This document shows positions 7,201 through 14,515 of a DNA stretch of 19,851 nt, in pieces (position 1 is the stretch's first letter; the number at the start of each line of letters is the position of its first letter). The notes beneath the pieces are model-generated. The model ran no database searches. It was not told the DNA's origin and saw only the letters and a list, made by a program, of their open reading frames with translations. A program made the position numbers and the translations under genes. Origin of the DNA: JAMIFN01 sp964544605 (GTDB taxonomy: Bacteria > Pseudomonadota > Gammaproteobacteria > Burkholderiales > Burkholderiaceae_C); contig CAZJBX010000037.1 of assembly GCA_964544605.1 (NCBI GenBank), positions 1-19,851 on the forward strand, given 5' to 3'.

Positions 7201-7234
7201 GAAAAATAGCGCGGCGGCGTTTATTTGCCGCGCT
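7201..7234 (-). terminator. Hairpin with U run spanning the iscU stop (attenuator or processing site)
   Basis: An 8-bp stem, AGCGCGGC (7208-7215) with GCCGCGCT (7227-7234), encloses an 11-nt loop holding the iscU TAA. On the minus strand it is followed by ATTTTTC. It resembles an intrinsic terminator but lies inside the operon, so partial termination or 3'-end protection of the iscU part is likelier than a full stop. Confidence 0.55.
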
Positions 7235-7607
7235 TGTCTTTGTAATCGGCTACGGCTGCTTTGATGGCGTCTTCGGCCAAGATGGAGCAGTGGATTTTCA
7301 CGGGTGGTAGGGCCAGCTCCTCGGCAATTTCGGTGTTTTTCAATTGCGCCGCTTGGTCCAAGGTTTTGCCTTTCACCCATTCAGACACCAAAGAGGATGA
7401 GGCAATAGCCGAGCCACAGCCATAAGTTTTGAATTTGGCGTCTTCAATGATTTGTGTGGCCGGATTGACCTTGATTTGCAGCTTCATCACATCGCCGCAA
7501 GCGGGCGCGCCCACCATGCCCGTGCCCACATCGGCCTCGTCTTTGGCAAACGAGCCGACATTGCGGGGGTTTTCGTAGTGGTCCAGCACTTTGTCTGAAT
7601 AAGCCAT
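7221..7607 (-). CDS. iscU: Iron-sulfur cluster scaffold protein IscU
   Basis: IscU (128 aa) is the scaffold on which new Fe-S clusters are built from IscS sulfur. It carries C37 in GAPACGDVMK, C64 in YGCGSAIASSS and C107 in the LPPVKIHCS motif; LPPVK is the HscA chaperone docking site. The ATG at 7607 (MAYSDKVLDHYENPRNVGSF) follows AAGGAGAGAC. It is 55 bp downstream of iscS, a gap that contains a short hairpin (GCCTGC at 7628-7633 with GCAGGC at 7641-7646). Intact LPPVK implies that HscA and HscB exist elsewhere in the genome, since they are not in this operon. Confidence 0.97.
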   Translation of the reverse strand: MAYSDKVLDHYENPRNVGSFAKDEADVGTGMVGAPACGDVMKLQIKVNPATQIIEDAKFKTYGCGSAIASSSLVSEWVKGKTLDQAAQLKNTEIAEELALPPVKIHCSILAEDAIKAAVADYKDKRGK

Positions 7608-7662
7608 TTGTCTCTCCTTCATCAGTGGCCTGCAACACAGGCAGGCGCTCATTGTCGCATTC

Positions 7663-8880
7663 TTAGTGCGCGGCCCATTGCACGCTGTCCAAATCCACGC
7701 CGTCCAGGTGCATTTCCCACAGCGGGCTGAGTTCACGCAGGCGGGCCACATTCTCGGTGATGGTGGCAATGGCGTAGTCGATATCGGCCTCAGTCGTGAA
7801 GCGCCCGATTGAAATACGCAAACTGCTGTGGGCCAGCTCATCGCTGCGGCCCAAGGCACGCAACACATAGCTTGGCTCTAGGCTGGCCGAGGTGCAGGCC
7901 GAGCCGCTGGAGACGGCAATGCCCTTCACGCCCATCATGAGGGACTCGCCCTCCACAAAATTGAAGCTGATATTGACATTGTGGGCAATGCGCTGCGTCA
8001 GGCTGCCATTCACAAACACCTGTTCAATTTTCAGCAGGCCATCGAGCAGGCGTTTTTGCAAGGCCGCCACATGGGCATTGTCTTGCGCCATGTCGAGCTG
8101 GGCCAGGCGGAAGGCTTCACCCATGCCCACAATTTGGTGCGTGGCCAGTGTGCCTGAGCGCATACCGCGCTCGTGGCCGCCGCCGTGCATTTGCGCCTCC
8201 AGGCGCACACGGGGTTTGCGCCGCACATAAAGTGCGCCGATGCCCTTGGGGCCATAGGTTTTGTGGCTGGCCAAGCTCATCAAATCAACGGGCAGGGTTT
8301 TCACATCCACGGCCACACGGCCCGTGGCCTGCGCCGCATCCACATGCAGCAGCACGCCTTTGCTGCGGCAAATTGTGCCGATTTGGGCGATGTCTTGAAT
8401 CACGCCGATTTCATTGTTCACCAGCATGACTGAGGCCAAGATGGTGTCGGGCCGTATGGCGGCCTCAAACGCGGCCAAGTCCAGCAGGCCGTCGCTTTGC
8501 ACATCGAGGTAGGTGACTTCAAAGCCCTCGCGCTCCAAGGCGCGCATGGGGTCGAGCACGGCTTTGTGCTCGGTCTTGACGGTGATAAGGTGTTTGCCCT
8601 TGCCTTTGTAGAAAGCCGCCGCGCCTTTGATGGCGAGGTTGTCAGACTCGGTTGCGCCCGAAGTCCAAACGATTTCACGCGGGTCAGCGCCAATCAAATC
8701 CGCCACTTGGCTGCGGGCTTGCTCCACCGCTTCTTCTGCTTGCCAGCCCCAAGCATGGCTGCGGCTGGCAGGGTTGCCGTGCTGCTGCGTGAGCCAAGGC
8801 AGCATGGCATCCACCACACGGGGGTCTATGGGCGTGGTGGCGGCGTAATCGAGGTAAATCGGCAGGTCTTGGGCAGTCAT
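7663..8880 (-). CDS. iscS: Cysteine desulfurase IscS
   Basis: IscS (405 aa) is the PLP enzyme that takes sulfur from cysteine and passes it, as persulfide, to IscU and other acceptors. Motifs: YLDYAATTPIDPRV near the N-terminus, TSGATESDNLAIKG (73-86), HVDAAQATG (179-187), the PLP lysine K207 in SHKTYGPKG, and the persulfide cysteine C329 in SSGSACTSASLEPS. The last residues (LSPLWEMHLDGVDLDSVQW) match the IscU-binding tail of the family. The ATG at 8880 lies 35 bp after iscR with only a weak ribosome site. It is the second gene of the isc operon. Confidence 0.97.
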   Translation of the reverse strand: MTAQDLPIYLDYAATTPIDPRVVDAMLPWLTQQHGNPASRSHAWGWQAEEAVEQARSQVADLIGADPREIVWTSGATESDNLAIKGAAAFYKGKGKHLITVKTEHKAVLDPMRALEREGFEVTYLDVQSDGLLDLAAFEAAIRPDTILASVMLVNNEIGVIQDIAQIGTICRSKGVLLHVDAAQATGRVAVDVKTLPVDLMSLASHKTYGPKGIGALYVRRKPRVRLEAQMHGGGHERGMRSGTLATHQIVGMGEAFRLAQLDMAQDNAHVAALQKRLLDGLLKIEQVFVNGSLTQRIAHNVNISFNFVEGESLMMGVKGIAVSSGSACTSASLEPSYVLRALGRSDELAHSSLRISIGRFTTEADIDYAIATITENVARLRELSPLWEMHLDGVDLDSVQWAAH

Positions 8881-8915
8881 CTTAGGGCGCAGAAGTAAAA
8901 AGAAAGCAGAGGAGC

Positions 8916-9449
8916 TTATTTGTTGAGCACCGCACCCAACTCAAACACCGAGTTGGGCGCATTCACACGAATGGGCTTGAGCGCAGGCGCAGAGGAAATG
9001 GCTTTGCGCAAGGCGGGGCGGTTTTCAATTTCAATGCCCTTGGCCAATTGCTCGTCCATCATGGATTGCAGGGTGATGGAGTCGAGGTAGTCGCGGATGC
9101 GCTTGTTCAGGTTATCCCACAAATCATGCGTCATGCAGGGTTTGCCGTCGCCGTGGCAGTTTTGTGCGCCGCCGCATTTGGTGGCATCCAGCGGCTCATC
9201 GACCGAGCTGATGATTTGTGTGATGGTGATTTCAGCAGCGGGCTTGCCCAAGCTGTAACCACCGCCAGGGCCACGGGTGGATTCAACCAAACCATTGCGA
9301 CGCAGCTTGCCAAAGAGCTGCTCAAGATAGGACAGGGAGATGTGCTCGCGCTCGCTGATTCCCGCTAAAGTGACGGGGCCGGCATGTTGGCGCAAGGCCA
9401 AGTCCAGCATGGCGGTAACGGCAAAGCGGCCTTTGGTGGTCAATCGCAT
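8916..9449 (-). CDS. iscR: Fe-S cluster-sensing repressor IscR (Rrf2 family)
   Basis: IscR (177 aa) senses Fe-S sufficiency and represses its own operon when it carries a [2Fe-2S] cluster. The N-terminal winged helix (MRLTTKGRFAVTAMLDLA through YLEQLFGKLRRNGLV) is typical. The cluster ligands are C92, C98 and C105 with H108, in CGGAQNC and CMTHDLW; the last cysteine is one residue further on than in E. coli. The C-terminal part after about residue 140 is longer than in E. coli and ends FELGAVLNK. The ATG at 9449 has a GGAG site. It leads the operon and probably represses it through the site found at 9515-9539. Confidence 0.96.
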   Translation of the reverse strand: MRLTTKGRFAVTAMLDLALRQHAGPVTLAGISEREHISLSYLEQLFGKLRRNGLVESTRGPGGGYSLGKPAAEITITQIISSVDEPLDATKCGGAQNCHGDGKPCMTHDLWDNLNKRIRDYLDSITLQSMMDEQLAKGIEIENRPALRKAISSAPALKPIRVNAPNSVFELGAVLNK

Positions 9450-9492
9450 GGCATTCTCCTGAAGTTTTTGAAGGGCGATGGGGCTGGCGAGT

Positions 9493-9506
9493 TTGACCTA
9501 CATCAA
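9493..9506. promoter_or_regulatory. FNR/Anr-like box upstream of iscR
   Basis: TTGACCTACATCAA is a near-perfect inverted repeat. On the minus strand it reads TTGAT-GTAG-GTCAA, nine of ten positions of the FNR consensus TTGAT-N4-ATCAA. Its centre lies about 50 bp upstream of the iscR ATG and about 27 bp downstream, in the iscR direction, of the IscR-like site centre. That would place it near the iscR transcription start, a position that favours repression. This is a motif match only. Confidence 0.45.
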
Positions 9507-9514
9507 GGAAAAAC

Positions 9515-9539
9515 AAACCCGAGCAATACGCTCAAGTTT
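9515..9539 (-). promoter_or_regulatory. IscR-like (type 1) operator upstream of iscR
   Basis: On the minus strand the core reads CTTGAGCGTATTGCTCGGGT: two half-sites, TTGAGC and GCTCGG, around a five-base spacer, flanked by AAA and TTT. This resembles type 1 IscR sites, which have TTGAC-like and GTCGGG-like arms. It lies about 65 to 90 bp upstream of the iscR ATG, where autorepression is expected. A TTGAGC -35 hexamer would overlap it, but no clear -10 element stands at the right distance. Confidence 0.6.
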
Positions 9540-9618
9540 AAACGAAAGCCACACAAAAAGCCAGTGTTTCCAAGGGTTTGCCCTTACTTTACTTAAATTT
9601 TCATCATTGCTTTTAACT

Positions 9619-10713
9619 ATGAGCCCAACTTTAGCCCCGCCCTCTCACTGGGATATTTTCTGCCAAGTGGTGGACAACTACGGCGACATTGGCGTGTGCT
9701 GGCGTTTGGCCTGCGAGTTGCAGCGCCGTGGCGTGGCGGTGCGCCTGTGGCTGGACGATGCCGCGCATCTGCCTTGGCTCAAGGGCGATGCGGCCCCTGA
9801 TGCGGCCTTACCCAAGGTCTTCACTTGGGGCGATTTGGCGGCCCAGTTTCAGCCCGGCGCGGTGCTGCTGGCTACTTTTGGCTGCGCTTTGCCGCCACTG
9901 GCCTTGGCCCGCGCCCAGGCCCAGCGCCCGCTGTGGCTGAATGTGGAGCATTTGAGCGCCGAGGGCTATGTGGAGCGCATGCACTTGCTGCCTTCGCCAC
10001 ATTTTGATGCCGCAGGCCAGCGCTGGGATGAGGTTTTCTTCTACCCCGGTTTCACGCCAGCCACGGGCGGCCTGCTGCGCGAAGCCGACTTGCCGCAGCG
10101 CCAAGCCGCTTTTGATGCCCAGGCTTGGCTGCAAGCCCAAGGCTGGGCCACACCGCCGCAGGCGCAGCGCAGTTTGCTGTTTGCCTACGAGCCTGAAGCC
10201 CTCACGCCCTGGCTGCACCTGCTGCAAGCGCAAGAGCAGCCCCAGCATGTGTGGGTGTGCGCAGGCCGTGGGCAGGCGGCATTTGCGGCGGCTGTGGCCG
10301 CCTTGGGCTGGCAGCCCAGCGCGCAATTGAGCTGGACGCTGCTGCCTTTCGTTTCACAAAGCGATTTTGACCACCTGCTGTGGGCCGCCGATGTGAATAT
10401 GGTGCGCGGTGAGGACTCATGGCTGCGGGCGCTGTGGGCGGGCCAGCCTTTTGTTTGGCAAATTTATGAACAAGACGACGGCGCACATGAGGACAAGCTC
10501 GCCGCCTTTATGCAGTTGGCGGCTTTGGATGCCGCCACGCAAAGCATTTACCGCTGGTGGAATGGCCTGAGCCAAGCTGCGCCCACGCCCGCGCAGTGGC
10601 AAGCCTTCACGCAAAATCAAGCGGTTTTTGCCCGCCTGCGCCAGCAGCAGATGCAGTTGGTTGATTTGTGCAGCCAACTGCTGGCTTATGCGGCGGCAAA
10701 CGCCAATCAATAG
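9619..10713 (+). CDS. earP: EF-P arginine rhamnosyltransferase EarP
   Basis: EarP (364 aa) transfers rhamnose from dTDP-rhamnose to a conserved arginine of elongation factor P, so that EF-P can rescue ribosomes stalled on proline runs. It has the family start WDIFCQVVDNYGDIGVCWRL with the two aspartates D19 and D23, NVEHLSAEGYVER (108-120), FFYPGFTPATGG (140-151), and the nucleotide-sugar motif MVRGEDSWLRALW (261-273) with the likely catalytic E265. The frame opens upstream at 9478, but the ATG at 9619 fits the family and avoids reading through the iscR control region. No ribosome site is visible. efp, usually next to earP, is absent here. The last 107 bp overlap ung on the other strand. Confidence 0.93.
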   Translation: MSPTLAPPSHWDIFCQVVDNYGDIGVCWRLACELQRRGVAVRLWLDDAAHLPWLKGDAAPDAALPKVFTWGDLAAQFQPGAVLLATFGCALPPLALARAQAQRPLWLNVEHLSAEGYVERMHLLPSPHFDAAGQRWDEVFFYPGFTPATGGLLREADLPQRQAAFDAQAWLQAQGWATPPQAQRSLLFAYEPEALTPWLHLLQAQEQPQHVWVCAGRGQAAFAAAVAALGWQPSAQLSWTLLPFVSQSDFDHLLWAADVNMVRGEDSWLRALWAGQPFVWQIYEQDDGAHEDKLAAFMQLAALDAATQSIYRWWNGLSQAAPTPAQWQAFTQNQAVFARLRQQQMQLVDLCSQLLAYAAANANQ

Positions 10714-11362
10714 GGGCCAGCCCCTGCTGCTGCAAATGGGCATTGGCTTGGCTGAAGTGGCCGCAAGTGAAAAACCCCCTGTGCGCGGACAGCGGCGAGG
10801 GATGCGGCGCGTGCAGCAGCAGGTGTTTGCGGGCATCGAGCAAAGCCGCTTTTTTTTGCGCGTGTGCGCCCCACAGCATAAAAACCAAGCCGCTTTTTTC
10901 TGCATTCAAATGTTGCAGCACGGCATCGCTAAAGCGCTCCCAGCCCCAGCCCGCATGGCTGGCCGCCTGCCCTGCGGCCACGCTGAAAACGGTGTTGAGC
11001 AAGAGCACGCCCTGCTGCGCCCAAGCGCCCAAATGCCCATGTTCGGGCGGGCAAAAATCGGGCACATCGCGCTCAAGTGCTTTGTAAATATTGCGCAGTG
11101 AGGGCGGCACGCTTTGGCCCACGGGCACTGAGAAAGCCAAGCCCTCGGCCTGCCCTGGGCCGTGGTAGGGGTCTTGGCCCAAAATCACCACCTTCACCGC
11201 CGCAAAGGGCGTGAGGGCAAAGGCCCGCAGGCGCTGCGCCGCAGGCGGGTAAAGCACTTGCCCAGCGGCCTCAGCCTGCGCCAAGCGCTGCTGCAAGGCC
11301 ACAAAATAAGCTTGCTGCTGCTCTTGCGCCCACCAAGCGGGCCAATCAGGGGCGGCTGTCAT
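10607..11362 (-). CDS. ung: Uracil-DNA glycosylase (family 1)
   Basis: Ung (251 aa) removes uracil from DNA as the first step of base excision repair. It has the water-activating loop GQDPYHGPGQAEG (62-74, catalytic D64), LLNTVFSV (121-128), and the minor-groove loop HPSPLSAHRGFF (187-198, catalytic H187) followed by CGHFSQAN. Family members usually end soon after a PIDWRLP-like motif, here at 218-223; this one runs on for 27 residues rich in Ala, Gly, Pro and Gln, read antisense to the end of earP. The ATG at 11362 lies inside the end of the upstream membrane-protein gene (17-bp overlap), which points to coupled translation. Confidence 0.95.
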   Translation of the reverse strand: MTAAPDWPAWWAQEQQQAYFVALQQRLAQAEAAGQVLYPPAAQRLRAFALTPFAAVKVVILGQDPYHGPGQAEGLAFSVPVGQSVPPSLRNIYKALERDVPDFCPPEHGHLGAWAQQGVLLLNTVFSVAAGQAASHAGWGWERFSDAVLQHLNAEKSGLVFMLWGAHAQKKAALLDARKHLLLHAPHPSPLSAHRGFFTCGHFSQANAHLQQQGLAPIDWRLPPHKPAVGCTNQPTASAAGAGGQKPLDFA

Positions 11363-12257
11363 CGCCGTCGTCTGGCTTATCGTCGCCGTCCGCAGGCGCG
11401 GCAGGCCCACGCTGGCCCAATACAGGCGGCGGAAAGCTGCTGCCAAAGCCCACCCACAGGCTGCACAAAAACACGCCCACAAACACAATCAAGCCCACGG
11501 CATACAAAAAGGCGTGCAGCAGCATGAGCTGGGCCGCCAAGGCGCTGAACACGCCCAGGGCCAAGCCATAGAGCAGCAGGGCGGGCAGGCTTTTCAGGCA
11601 AGAATAGGCCGAGAAAAACAAGGCCTTGCTGGGGTTCAAATTGAAGCAAAAGCTGAGCATGGCGGCGCGGCTAAAGACAAAGAACACGCTGCCCAGCAGC
11701 GGCACGCTGGCCAATAGCAGCAGGCTCACATGCGGCGCTTCTTGCAACAGGGCTTGCATGGCCTGCAAGTCCAGGCTTTGCTGCCCTTCTTGGCTTTGGT
11801 TCTGTGCCATGCGCATGAGTTCGCCCAAAGCCTCACCACCGCCCCAGCGCAGGCCCGCCATGATGGCCAAGGCCAATAAAGCATAGGCCGCACCCAGCAC
11901 CAAAGTGGCGCGCAAACGGGGCAGGTTTTGCCGCTGTGGGCCCCACATAAAGGGCGCAAAAATGGTGTGCGGCAGCGGGTGCGTGCCTTGGCTCACGCTA
12001 AAAGCGGCATACATGGCCCCTGCCGCCAAGCCCGGCAGCAGCAGCAGGCTCAGCGGCCCGCCCACCGTGGGCAGCACACCCACAAACATGGGCAACATCA
12101 AGAAAATCAGCGCCGCGCTGCTGAGCGCCCAAGGGTTGCGCCAAAACAGCTTGAAGCCGCCCGTGAGCCAACGCCAGCCATCACCCGCACGGGGCGGAAA
12201 AAACTGCGGCTGCGGCTGCTGTTGCGGCGGCGACATGGGCGGCTGGGGCGCAGTCAT
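11346..12257 (-). CDS. BPSS1780-like six-helix membrane protein
   Basis: A 303-aa inner-membrane protein. After a Pro/Gln-rich N-terminus (1-22) comes GWRWLTGGFKLFWRNPW (27-43), the pattern I associate with BPSS1780-family membrane proteins of Burkholderiales. Likely membrane helices lie at about 43-62, 66-86, 117-135, 177-197, 222-242 and 247-270. The tail is acidic (DGDDKPDDGDD). Function is unknown. Its ATG overlaps the thrB stop (ATGA) and its end overlaps ung by 17 bp, so it is the third gene of a tightly packed operon. The overlaps argue against any independent promoter just before it. Confidence 0.75.
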   Translation of the reverse strand: MTAPQPPMSPPQQQPQPQFFPPRAGDGWRWLTGGFKLFWRNPWALSSAALIFLMLPMFVGVLPTVGGPLSLLLLPGLAAGAMYAAFSVSQGTHPLPHTIFAPFMWGPQRQNLPRLRATLVLGAAYALLALAIMAGLRWGGGEALGELMRMAQNQSQEGQQSLDLQAMQALLQEAPHVSLLLLASVPLLGSVFFVFSRAAMLSFCFNLNPSKALFFSAYSCLKSLPALLLYGLALGVFSALAAQLMLLHAFLYAVGLIVFVGVFLCSLWVGFGSSFPPPVLGQRGPAAPADGDDKPDDGDDSRP

Positions 12258-13198
12258 GCTTGCGCTCCACGCAAATGCTGCAATACGCGCTCAAAGTGTG
12301 TAGGGTCATGGGGCTTGAGCATGCTGGCCTCACGCGGCAGGTAAAAATCCCACAGGCGCGAAGTCCAAAAGCGCAAAGCGCCCAAGCGCTGCATGGCGGG
12401 CAGCAATTGTTGCTCCTCGGCGCTCAAAGGCCGCACCGCCGTGTAAGCGGCCAGCAGGGCATCGGCCCGCACGGCATCGGCTTGCCCCGTGACCCAGTCT
12501 ATGGCCCAGTCGTTGAGGCAGACGGCCAAATCAAACAGCCAAGCATCGCAACCGGCAAAGTAGAAGTCAAAAATCCCGCTCAGGCGCTCGCCTTCAAACA
12601 TGGCGTTGTCGCGGAATAAATCAGCATGAATGGGGCCGCGCGGCAGGGTCGCATAAGCGGGGCTGGCCGCCAGCGCCTGCTGCTGCGCCAGCTCGTCTTG
12701 TATCAGCGCCGCTTGCTCGGCGCTCAAATGCGGCAGCACCACGGGCACGGTTTCGGCAATCCAGCCCAAGTCACGCAAATTGGGCTGCGCCAGCGCAAAA
12801 TCGGCGCCAGCCAAATGCATTTGCGCCAAGGCTTGGCCCAAGGCAGCGCAGTGGGCGGCTTCGGGTTGCAATTGGCTTTGCCCCGCCAGCTTGTCCACCA
12901 CGGCGGCGGGCTTGCCTTCTAAGCTGTGCAAAATTTGCCCTGCGGCATTCGCCTTGGGCTCAGGCACGGGCAAGCCTTTGCGGGCCAAATGCCGCATCAG
13001 CTCCAGGTAAAAAGGCAGTTGGGCAAAGCTCAGGCGCTCAAACACGGTGAGGACAAAATCGCCTTTTTCGCTGCTGACAAAGTAGTTGGTGTTCTCAATG
13101 CCGCCTTGAATGCCCTTGAGCTGGGTCAAGCGCCCCAAATCGAGTTCATGCAGCAGGGTTTGGGCTTGGGCCTCAGAAACAGGTGTGTAAACAGCCAT
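12254..13198 (-). CDS. thrB: Homoserine kinase (APH-fold type)
   Basis: A 314-aa kinase that phosphorylates homoserine on the way to threonine. It belongs to the aminoglycoside-phosphotransferase-like ThrB type found in Pseudomonas and Burkholderiales, not the GHMP type of E. coli. Markers are the start MAVYTPVSEAQAQTLL, GGIENTNYFV (32-41) at the nucleotide loop, the catalytic loop PIHADLFRDN (189-198), and the metal site IFDFYFAGCDAWLFDLA (209-225). The ATG at 13198 fits the family; an ATG 27 bp earlier falls inside the preceding gene. It starts 5 bp after the secreted-protein gene and overlaps the next gene by 4 bp. Confidence 0.93.
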   Translation of the reverse strand: MAVYTPVSEAQAQTLLHELDLGRLTQLKGIQGGIENTNYFVSSEKGDFVLTVFERLSFAQLPFYLELMRHLARKGLPVPEPKANAAGQILHSLEGKPAAVVDKLAGQSQLQPEAAHCAALGQALAQMHLAGADFALAQPNLRDLGWIAETVPVVLPHLSAEQAALIQDELAQQQALAASPAYATLPRGPIHADLFRDNAMFEGERLSGIFDFYFAGCDAWLFDLAVCLNDWAIDWVTGQADAVRADALLAAYTAVRPLSAEEQQLLPAMQRLGALRFWTSRLWDFYLPREASMLKPHDPTHFERVLQHLRGAQA

Positions 13199-13203
13199 AA
13201 AGC

Positions 13204-13536
13204 TTAAAAGTCCAGAATTTTCCAAGTGCGATTGGTCAGGCCCTTGTCGGCCTTGTTCGGCCCTTGTATGCCGGCATCGCCGCGCTGGGGCCGCACTTGG
13301 TAGGCGGGGAGTTTCTCATTCGTGGGGCGCACTTCAATGCTTTCGGTCTGGCCCCCCACACGCACTTCCTCAATGCGCACCGCTTGGCCCTCAACCGCCA
13401 GGCGCTCCACGCGCTGCTCTTGCGCCGTGCTGGAGCGGGCCGCCGCCTCGCCTGCATCGGGCGTTTGCGCCCACACGGCAGAAGTCAGGCCCGCAAGGGC
13501 AAGCGAAATCAAAGCAGGGGCAAAAGAGGGGCGCAT
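13204..13536 (-). CDS. Small secreted DUF2782-like protein
   Basis: A 110-aa exported protein of unknown function. MRPSFAPALISLALAGLTSAVWAQ is a clear signal peptide, probably cut after VWA or shortly after. The mature part ends with SIEVRPTNEKLPAYQVRP and a final TWKILDF, which resembles the DUF2782 pattern (I-V-P, P-Y-V, terminal W-x-F). From memory, DUF2782 genes sit beside thrB in pseudomonads and relatives, which fits this place. The ATG at 13536 is preferred to one at 13554 because the signal peptide begins there. It is the first gene of the thrB operon; a TAAGAT at 13570-13575 on the minus strand is a possible -10 element. Confidence 0.65.
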   Translation of the reverse strand: MRPSFAPALISLALAGLTSAVWAQTPDAGEAAARSSTAQEQRVERLAVEGQAVRIEEVRVGGQTESIEVRPTNEKLPAYQVRPQRGDAGIQGPNKADKGLTNRTWKILDF

Positions 13537-13615
13537 GGCAGGCTCAGAGGGCAAAAAGTGAAGTCGGCTATCTTAACGGATGCGCCTGCTGGCACGGCCG
13601 CCGCCGCCGCTCAAT

Positions 13616-14515
13616 TCAAGCCTTGATTTGCAGCGCCAGCTCATACAAAGCATTGCGGGCTTGGCCCGTGATGTCGGCCGCCAGCTTCACCGCCGTTTTC
13701 GTCGGCAGTTCGGCCAGCAGCAGGCGCAGCACGCGCTCGGCCTCGGCACTGCCGCCCTGCTCTGCCGCAGGCGCGGGGTGCAGCAGCAGGGCGAATTCCC
13801 CTTGGCGGCGCTCGGCCTTGGCCGCCAACCAAGCGGGGGCCTCGGCGCAGGCCATGCTGGCCACTTCTTCAAACTGCTTGGTGAGCTCACGCCCCAGTGT
13901 GAGGCGGCGCGGCCCCAGCGTGCTCAAGTCTTGCAACAAGGCGGCAATGCGGTGCGGCGCTTCCAGCAGCAGCACGGCCTCAGGGCGGCTGGCCAAAGCC
14001 TGCACTTGGCGGCTGCGCTCTTGCGCTTTGGGCGAGAGAAAGCCCTCAAAGGCCCAAGCGCCCATGCCTTCCGCCCCCGCCACAGACAGCAGCGCCGTCA
14101 CACTGCTGGCCCCTGGTATGGGCAGCACACGGTGGCCCGCAGCCTGCACTTGCGCCGCCAATATGCTGCCCGGGTCGCTCACGCCGGGCGTGCCCGCGTC
14201 GCTGATATAGGCCACGCGCTCGCCTGCGGCCAAGCGCTGCAAAATCGCCTGCGCCGCCGCTTGCTCGTTGTGCTCGTGCGCCGCCAGCAGGGGTTTGCGC
14301 AGGCCAAAAGCTTGCAGCAGCTGGCCGCTGTGGCGCGTGTCTTCGCAGGCAATGGCATCGGCCAATTGCAGGGTGTGCAAGGCCCGCAAGCTGATATCGG
14401 CCAAATTGCCAATGGGCGTGGCCACCATGTATAAAGCGGCTGCGGGATAGTGCTGGGCGGCGGCCCAAGCAGCGGCGGCTTGCAAGGCCAAGGTAGCGGC
14501 AGAGGAATCAGACAT
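13616..14515 (-). CDS. rsmI: 16S rRNA (cytidine(1402)-2'-O)-methyltransferase
   Basis: RsmI (299 aa) methylates the ribose of C1402 in the 16S rRNA decoding centre using S-adenosylmethionine. It has the tetrapyrrole-methylase fold with LYMVATPIGNLADISLRAL (28-46), CEDTRHSGQLL (57-67), YISDAGTPGVSDPG (103-116) and PIPGASSVTALLSVAG (132-147). The start at 14515 gives an N-terminus ending AAQHYPAAALYMVATP, as in related betaproteobacterial enzymes; the frame is open to 14710, but that stretch lies antisense to yraN and looks unrelated. No ribosome site is obvious. Its ATG and the yraN ATG share the same CATG. Confidence 0.94.
   Translation of the reverse strand: MSDSSAATLALQAAAAWAAAQHYPAAALYMVATPIGNLADISLRALHTLQLADAIACEDTRHSGQLLQAFGLRKPLLAAHEHNEQAAAQAILQRLAAGERVAYISDAGTPGVSDPGSILAAQVQAAGHRVLPIPGASSVTALLSVAGAEGMGAWAFEGFLSPKAQERSRQVQALASRPEAVLLLEAPHRIAALLQDLSTLGPRRLTLGRELTKQFEEVASMACAEAPAWLAAKAERRQGEFALLLHPAPAAEQGGSAEAERVLRLLLAELPTKTAVKLAADITGQARNALYELALQIKA

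Noticed and set aside
7608..7868. Upstream extension of the iscU frame into iscS
   Set aside because: The frame is open but overlaps the end of iscS; the conserved MAYSDKVLDHYENPRN start with a good ribosome site is at 7607.
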